Assembly (NCBI GenBank): GCA_034440615.1
Contig: JAOTOM010003924.1
Location: forward strand, 62,001 to 126,000
Origin: Ashinkailepas kermadecensis
Taxonomy: Eukaryota; Arthropoda; Thecostraca; Neolepadidae
DNA: 64,000 nucleotides
Reading direction: 5' to 3'
A program made the position numbers and the translations under genes. The notes beneath the pieces were generated by a model. That model saw nothing but the letters and a program-made list of their open reading frames with translations, was not told the DNA's origin and did not search any database. Numbering within the stretch: position 1 is the stretch's first letter; each line of letters begins with the position of its first letter. Shown here piece by piece: positions 60,601-64,000 of the stretch.

Positions 60601-63600
60601 ATCGCTTTCATATCACTTCCATAAACTACTCGTTTACAGCTCGTGTTGCAAGCACGGTGTGTGTAGTGCAGAGTGATATGGGTATTGTATTATGTTGGTG
60701 TATGAATGTTTGTTGCGCATGTGTTCCCACTATTGACCACAAATCTATCCTTTCTTTGTAAATATCTGAGTTATACCCAGACTGTCCATAATAGCCACTA
60801 TACGTGGAGGGCATGTATTGTGAAATAAATAAAAATAAACACCACACTCCTCACACATACCACACACACCACACTCCTCACACATATCACACACACACAC
60901 CACACTCCTCACACACACCACATTCCTCACACATACCACACACACCACACTCCTCACACATACCACACACACACCACACTTCTCACACACACATACCACA
61001 CGCCTCACACACACACATCACACTCCTCACACACTCACACTCCTCACACACCACACTCCTCGCACACACACAAACCACACTCCTCACTCTCACATACATC
61101 ACACTCCTCACACACCGTCGACACGTCCGCGACCACCTCACCGGCTAGCCGGGGGTGCGCCTACGCCGGCATATTTACCGCCAACGGAGTGACGAACCAA
61201 TCGGGATGACATGGGCGGATGACGTTTGAACATCACACGAGATGATTGACAAGGCTGCTGAGCTGTGTGGTCCCGGCACCCCGTGAACAGCTCCACAAAC
61301 AGCTTACCGGTGCCCTCGCTCCCGTCGTCACTGCTGGCGTCAGACTTCTTCCGCTCCTCCACCTTCGGCTCCTTCTTGATCACCTTGTTTTCACTGGACA
61401 GAAGAACAAGAGTTAGGCTGAACTTGATATGATGCAACGTTATCCTAAGCTTTGTTAACCTAAGCTCCTAAGCTTGTTATGAGACGAAGATTAATACTCA
61501 AGAGCAACATTATTTAATGCAGGAGACACATTTAGTGGTAACTTCCAGAAATGTTTCCATAAGATAAGGCATCAAGGCAAACCAGAATAAGCCACCAGAA
61601 CAAGCTGTTCGACCTGTGTAGCTTCGGCTGAAGGTAGGCAGGTTAGGTTTTTTAAATTAAAGGTGAGATCAGATGCAGACCGGATTTGTGGAAAATAAAC
61701 ACATGCTTGTGGTTTATGACTCAAGTCCTCAACTTTGTGCCTGAGGTTTACGGCTCACTCGCACTCGTGACTCACCTGTCATCAGTATCTGTTGTGTGTG
61801 GCTCACCTGTCCTCAGTATCTGCCGTTTGCAGCCCACCTGATCTCAGCATCTGTTGTCTGCGGCTCACCTGTCCTCAGTATATGTTGTCTGCAGCTCACC
61901 TGTCATCGGTTATTGGGATATTGGGGTTCAGGGGCGCATCGACTGCAGAGGTCATGCAGCTATACCTGTCATCGGTATCTGTTGTCTGCAGCTCACCTGT
62001 CCTCAGTACCTGTTGTATGCGGCTCACCTGTCCTCAGTACCTGTTGTCTGCGGCTCACCTGTCCTCAGTACCTGTTGTCTGCGGCTCACCTGTCCTCAGT
62101 ACCTGTTGTCTGCGGCTCACCTGTCCTCAGTACCTGTTGTCTGCGGCTCACCTGTCCTCAGTACCTGTTGTCTGCGGCTCACCTGTCCTCAGTACCTGTT
62201 GTCTGCGGCTCACCTGTCATCAGTACCTGTTGTCTGCGGCTCACCTGTCCTCAGTACCTGTTGTATGCGGCTCACCTGTCATCAGTACCTGTTGTCTGCG
62301 GCTCACCTGTCCTCAGTACCTGTTGTCTGCGGCTCACCTGTCCTCAGTACCTGTTGTCTGCGGCTCACCTGCCCTCAGTACCGGTTGTCTGCAGCTCACC
62401 TGTCCTCAGTACCTGTTGTCTGCGGCTCACCTGTCCTCAGTACCTGTTGTCTGCGGCTCACCTGTCCTCACCTGTCCTCAGTACCTGTTGTCTGCGGCTC
62501 ACCTGTCCTCAGTACCTGTTGTCTGCGGCTCACCTGTCCTCAGTACCTGTTGTCTGCGGCTCACCTGTCATTAGTACCTGTTGTATGCGGCTCACCTGTC
62601 CATCAGTACCTGTTGTCTGCGGCTCACCTGTCCTCAGTACCTGTTGTCTGCGGCTCACCTGTCCTCGCTCACCTGTCCTCAGTACCTGTTGTCTGCGGCT
62701 CACCTGTCCTCAGTACCTGTTGTCTGCGGCTCACCTGCCCTCAGTACCTGTTGTCTGCGGCTCACCTGTCCTCAGTACCTGTTGTCTGCGGCTCACCTGT
62801 CCTCAGTACCTGTTGTCTGCGGCTCACCTGTCCTCAGTACCTGTTGTCTGCGGCTCACCTGCCCTCAGTACCTGTTGTCTGCGGCTCACCTGTCCTCAGT
62901 ACCTGTTGTCTGCGGCTCACCTGCCCTCAGTACCGGTTGTCTGCGGCTCACCTGTCCTCAGTACCTGTTGTGTGCGGCTCACCTGTCCTCAGTGTCGGCG
63001 GCCTGCGGCGCCGCCTCGGTCAGGGTGCCAGCCAGCTCCGGCGCGATGCTACTGACGGCCGCGCCCCGGCCGCGCTGCTGCAGCGAGCCGCGCGTCGTCA
63101 CGCCCGGCACGTCGGCGCCCAGCACCTCGACCGGCGCCGGCGGCGGCCGCGCCGGGCCGCGACTGCGGCCGCGCGAGCGCGCCTTCTTCAGCCGCGCCTT
63201 GTACTTGCGCTCCTTCTTGCTCAGGTAGTAGTGGCGCACGCACTCGCTCGTCTTCTTGCGCTCGAGCGCGGCGCTGAGCGCATGGAACTGCTTCGGGTGC
63301 TGGAGGTAGCGCTCGCTGAGTGTGTCACACTCGGTCTCCGTCCAGACGTTGTGGTTGGCGATGTCGTCGTGCAGCAGCAGCGGCTCGGCCAGCAGGCCGC
63401 CCGCGTTGCGGAACTGCAGTCGCCGCCGCCGCTCGTCCAGCAGCGGCGGCGGTATCACCGCCAGCGAGCGCAACTTCTGCTTCTCCGTCTGAAGCGGGCG
63501 GCGGCGGCGGCGGTTAGTCGGAAAGTCGTGTTTGTGCAAACGCTACACGGCAAGGAAGACTGCCGCGCAGACTCGGTTCCCAGCGTTTACACCACATATC

Positions 63601-64000
63601 CCAAATCCAAAGACAATCACTTGGAAGGCAAGTAGTTCACCAAGATACATCCGTTCTTGAGATCTCTATCAAAAAGTTCCTGAAGGGAACTGTGTGTGTG
63701 TGTGTGTGACACACACGTGTGTGTGTGTGTGTGTGATTGGGGTTTTGGAGCACATCGACCATGCTGAAACATTTAACGCCCATTCCGGAAAGGGAAATCG
63801 CGGCACGTTTGACCAGTAGCGCCGCACGCATGACACTACCATATGCACACCAGGCAACTTAGCATCACGCAGCCTTCCAGTCGCAACGCAGCCGTTCAAC
63901 TCGGCGCCAGCTGGCACACTACGCCACCACCCACCTCCTGCTCCTGCAGGCCGTCCATCACCTCCTCCATCTCAGCGTCGGACTTGATGAGCCGACCGGC
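48429..64000 (-). CDS. Smr: NCoR/SMRT-family nuclear receptor corepressor (SMRTER-like), 8 exons, N-terminus outside window
   Basis: NCoR-family proteins are nuclear scaffolds that bind unliganded nuclear receptors and activate HDAC3-class deacetylases. The in-window exons join in phase to 1557 residues plus stop: a pre-SANT helix (DAEMEEVMDGLQEQE), SANT1 with the deacetylase-activating region (residues about 23-118), a Cys-rich module (about 226-335), SANT2 (about 351-396), and a long low-complexity C-terminal part. That part has two GSITQGTP motifs, characteristic of NCoR/SMRT, three CoRNR-like motifs, a pure Gln tract and a Gln-rich region, ending HHRPSDE. Exons: >64000-63935, 63488-62983, 61393-61308, 55624-55447, 53875-53754, 53410-53148, 52846-52658, 51692-48429. 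Convergent with GOSR1. Confidence 0.95.
50461..50568 (-). repeat. CAG/CAA tract coding about 36 Gln in the corepressor
   Basis: Uninterrupted glutamine codons, mostly CAG with scattered CAA, inside exon N8. Confidence 0.95.
52190..52657. repeat. Minisatellite, unit 25-27 bp, about 18 copies, starting at the N7 donor
   Basis: Minus-strand unit GTACGGCTGGTCTGCCGGCA plus GACTG. The N7 donor GTACGGCTGGTC is the first unit. Confidence 0.92.
52658..52846 (-). CDS. Smr: Corepressor exon N7 (linker after SANT2)
   Basis: Encodes VNGGLAAVSDDSMSPPTSAD and an Ala-rich stretch to GDSSAT, 63 codons, phase 0 at both ends. Acceptor ACGCAG, donor GTACGG. The adjoining intron is a minisatellite whose unit repeats that donor. 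Confidence 0.82.
53148..53410 (-). CDS. Smr: Corepressor exon N6: CCSAC motif and SANT2
   Basis: Encodes ITPEIVKCCSACHNRVARRL, then AAWSDGELERLRAGLRAHGA and the rest of SANT2 to AMDEYKR. Acceptor CCGCAG, donor GTGAGT, phase 1 in, phase 0 out (88 codons counting the split one). Confidence 0.93.
53754..53875 (-). CDS. Smr: Corepressor exon N5: Cys-rich module, second part
   Basis: Encodes VKCPIPTCPSPKFRVKRLRP and WADAEPELRQSIAAQL. Acceptor TTGCAG, donor GTGAGT, phase 2 in, phase 1 out. Confidence 0.88.
53876..54570. repeat. Minisatellite, unit 31 bp, about 22 copies, ending at the N5 acceptor
   Basis: Plus-strand unit CAACGTCCGGCCACAGGTCA plus GCACCGGCACA. The array reaches to within 3 bases of the acceptor AG. 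Confidence 0.93.
54571..55134. other. Intronic spacer, corepressor intron N4-N5, nothing recognised
   Basis: Non-repetitive sequence between two arrays; no coding block recognised. Confidence 0.5.
55135..55375. repeat. GGTGATGGTTGTGGGTGGCA-type tandem repeat (intron N4-N5)
   Basis: Four exact 20-bp units at about 55258-55345 within looser GTGGTGGGTGGT sequence, beginning about 70 bases after the N4 donor. Confidence 0.85.
55447..55624 (-). CDS. Smr: Corepressor exon N4: first half of Cys-rich module
   Basis: Encodes HPCSVCRAQLEHHGQSRPLP and DARVCAACRCQSVKRRYS: CxxC pairs spaced like a zinc-binding motif. Donor GTACGT (the phase-2 choice, preferred over GTGCTG four bases on), acceptor CCCACAG. 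Confidence 0.85.
55648..56846. repeat. CA-rich minisatellite ending near the N4 acceptor
   Basis: Built from CACACACCGCACACACCTCA and CACACCACCCACCG words. It continues beyond the LINE as 60843-61115, with CACACTCCT variants. Confidence 0.93.
57720..58400 (+). pseudogene. LINE endonuclease region, frameshifted
   Basis: Blocks LGLINAQSIKPKLLEL, VVTDTWLRP (Asp where the catalytic Glu is usual), GYGAVAIIAKS, ILAAIYRPP, FYLAGDLNCNLLD and GSLLDVILTNSP are spread over three frames. Frame breaks lie near 57900-57915 and 58140-58156. Confidence 0.85.
58400..60544 (+). pseudogene. LINE reverse transcriptase region, frameshifted
   Basis: Blocks CGPDGICIKVI, TWKQSIVTPIHKSGD, NFRPISLVPVIAKITE, LDLSKCFDVIDHTK, GVFQGSSLGPLLYCI and TQFADDTQVLISG (catalytic FADD) are present. 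The frame changes between about 59330 and 59440; the second frame ends at 60544 with YLHERH. Confidence 0.88.
60843..61115. repeat. CA-rich minisatellite, distal part beyond the LINE
   Basis: CACACTCCTCACACACACCA-type units, the continuation of 55648-56846. Confidence 0.9.
61308..61393 (-). CDS. Smr: Corepressor exon N3 (charged linker)
   Basis: Encodes ENKVIKKEPKVEERKKSDAS and SDDGSEGT, a charged linker after SANT1. Acceptor TCCAG, donor GTAAGC, phase 2 in, phase 1 out, which fits both neighbours. Confidence 0.82.
61785..62982. repeat. Minisatellite, unit 31 bp, about 38 copies, starting at the N2 donor
   Basis: Minus-strand unit contains ACTGAGGACAG followed by GTGAGCCGCA, a copy of the last 11 bases of exon N2 plus its donor, then GACAACAGGT. 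Most units are identical. The array begins directly at the true donor. Confidence 0.95.
61916..61968 (+). mobile_element. About 52-bp micro-insertion in the 31-bp array
   Basis: ACCTGTCATCGGT occurs on both sides. The insert carries GGGCGCATCGACTGCAGAGG followed by TCATGCAGC, a motif also found in the LINE at 57300-57333. Confidence 0.7.
62983..63488 (-). CDS. Smr: Corepressor exon N2: deacetylase-activating region and SANT1
   Basis: Begins TEKQKLRSLAVIPPPLLDE and continues through VWTETECDTLSERYLQHPKQ, FHALSAALERKKTSECVRHY, and a basic tail KKARSRGRSRG. This is the NCoR/SMRT DAD-SANT1 block that contacts HDAC3. Acceptor TTCAG, donor GTGAGC after GACAG, phase 0 in, phase 2 out. Confidence 0.96.
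63690..63735. repeat. GT/AC dinucleotide repeat (intron N1-N2)
   Basis: (GT)n, then ACACACAC, then (GT)n, forming an imperfect palindrome. Confidence 0.9.
63935..64000 (-). CDS. Smr: Corepressor exon N1 (partial, continues right)
   Basis: Encodes GRLIKSDAEMEEVMDGLQEQ and a final E, matching the NCoR segment just before its NEKQMRQLSVIPP block. Donor GTGGGT, phase 0. Confidence 0.88.

Larger units (their letters stand above)
56847..60842 (+). mobile_element. Non-LTR retrotransposon (L2/CR1-group, Daphne- or Crack-like), 4 kb, decayed, antisense in the corepressor
   Basis: Inserted in the CA-rich minisatellite of intron N3-N4. It runs from a GC-rich 5' region through an endonuclease and reverse transcriptase to an AATAAATAAAAATAAA tail at 60825-60840. 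At least three frame changes (near 57900, 58150 and 59340-59430) make it inactive. A target duplication cannot be read in the repetitive flanks. The clade assignment is tentative. Confidence 0.88.

Noticed and set aside
61792..63635. Cys/Leu-rich frames up to 593 codons on the plus strand
   Set aside because: Translation of the 31-bp donor-containing array and the antisense of exon N2.

Overview
The window is eukaryotic nuclear DNA. Three conserved animal genes are split by GT-AG introns and sit among SINEs, LINEs, MITE-like elements and many minisatellites. An arthropod, plausibly a crustacean, fits best: the corepressor gene has a cysteine-rich module between its SANT domains that I associate with arthropod SMRTER proteins, and coding exons are GC-rich in an AT-richer background. 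The organism is an inference; no name can be read from the sequence.

Layout. (1) About 1-9.25 kb, minus strand: the 5' two-thirds of the exocyst gene SEC5/EXOC2, twelve coding exons (9133-9241 down to 339-494); the 3' end lies beyond the left edge. (2) About 9.3-31.2 kb: repeat-rich spacer between the divergent EXOC2 and GOSR1 genes. It holds a piggyBac-type MITE, a satellite-bearing element with inverted ends, a CR1-like LINE fragment split by a foldback element, and a nearly complete but frameshifted CR1-like LINE (about 26.9-30.9 kb). (3) 31.23-48.02 kb, plus strand: complete GOSR1 (Golgi Qb-SNARE), six coding exons, 234 residues, poly(A) signal at 48013. (4) 48.06-64 kb, minus strand: the NCoR/SMRT-family corepressor (SMRTER-like), eight exons, running off the right edge. 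It encodes SANT1 with the deacetylase-activating region, a Cys-rich module, SANT2, and a 3.26-kb Gln-rich last exon. GOSR1 and the corepressor are tail to tail with poly(A) signals about 60 bp apart. A 4-kb LINE lies antisense in one corepressor intron, inside a CA-rich minisatellite.

All splice junctions were chosen by eye from family similarity plus GT/AG signals; in each gene the phases agree across every junction, which strongly supports the models.

The most unusual feature is that intronic minisatellites repeatedly begin or end exactly at splice sites. In several cases the repeat unit carries a copy of the neighbouring exon end and its donor or acceptor, so introns hold many decoy splice sites. 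This is seen in all three genes.
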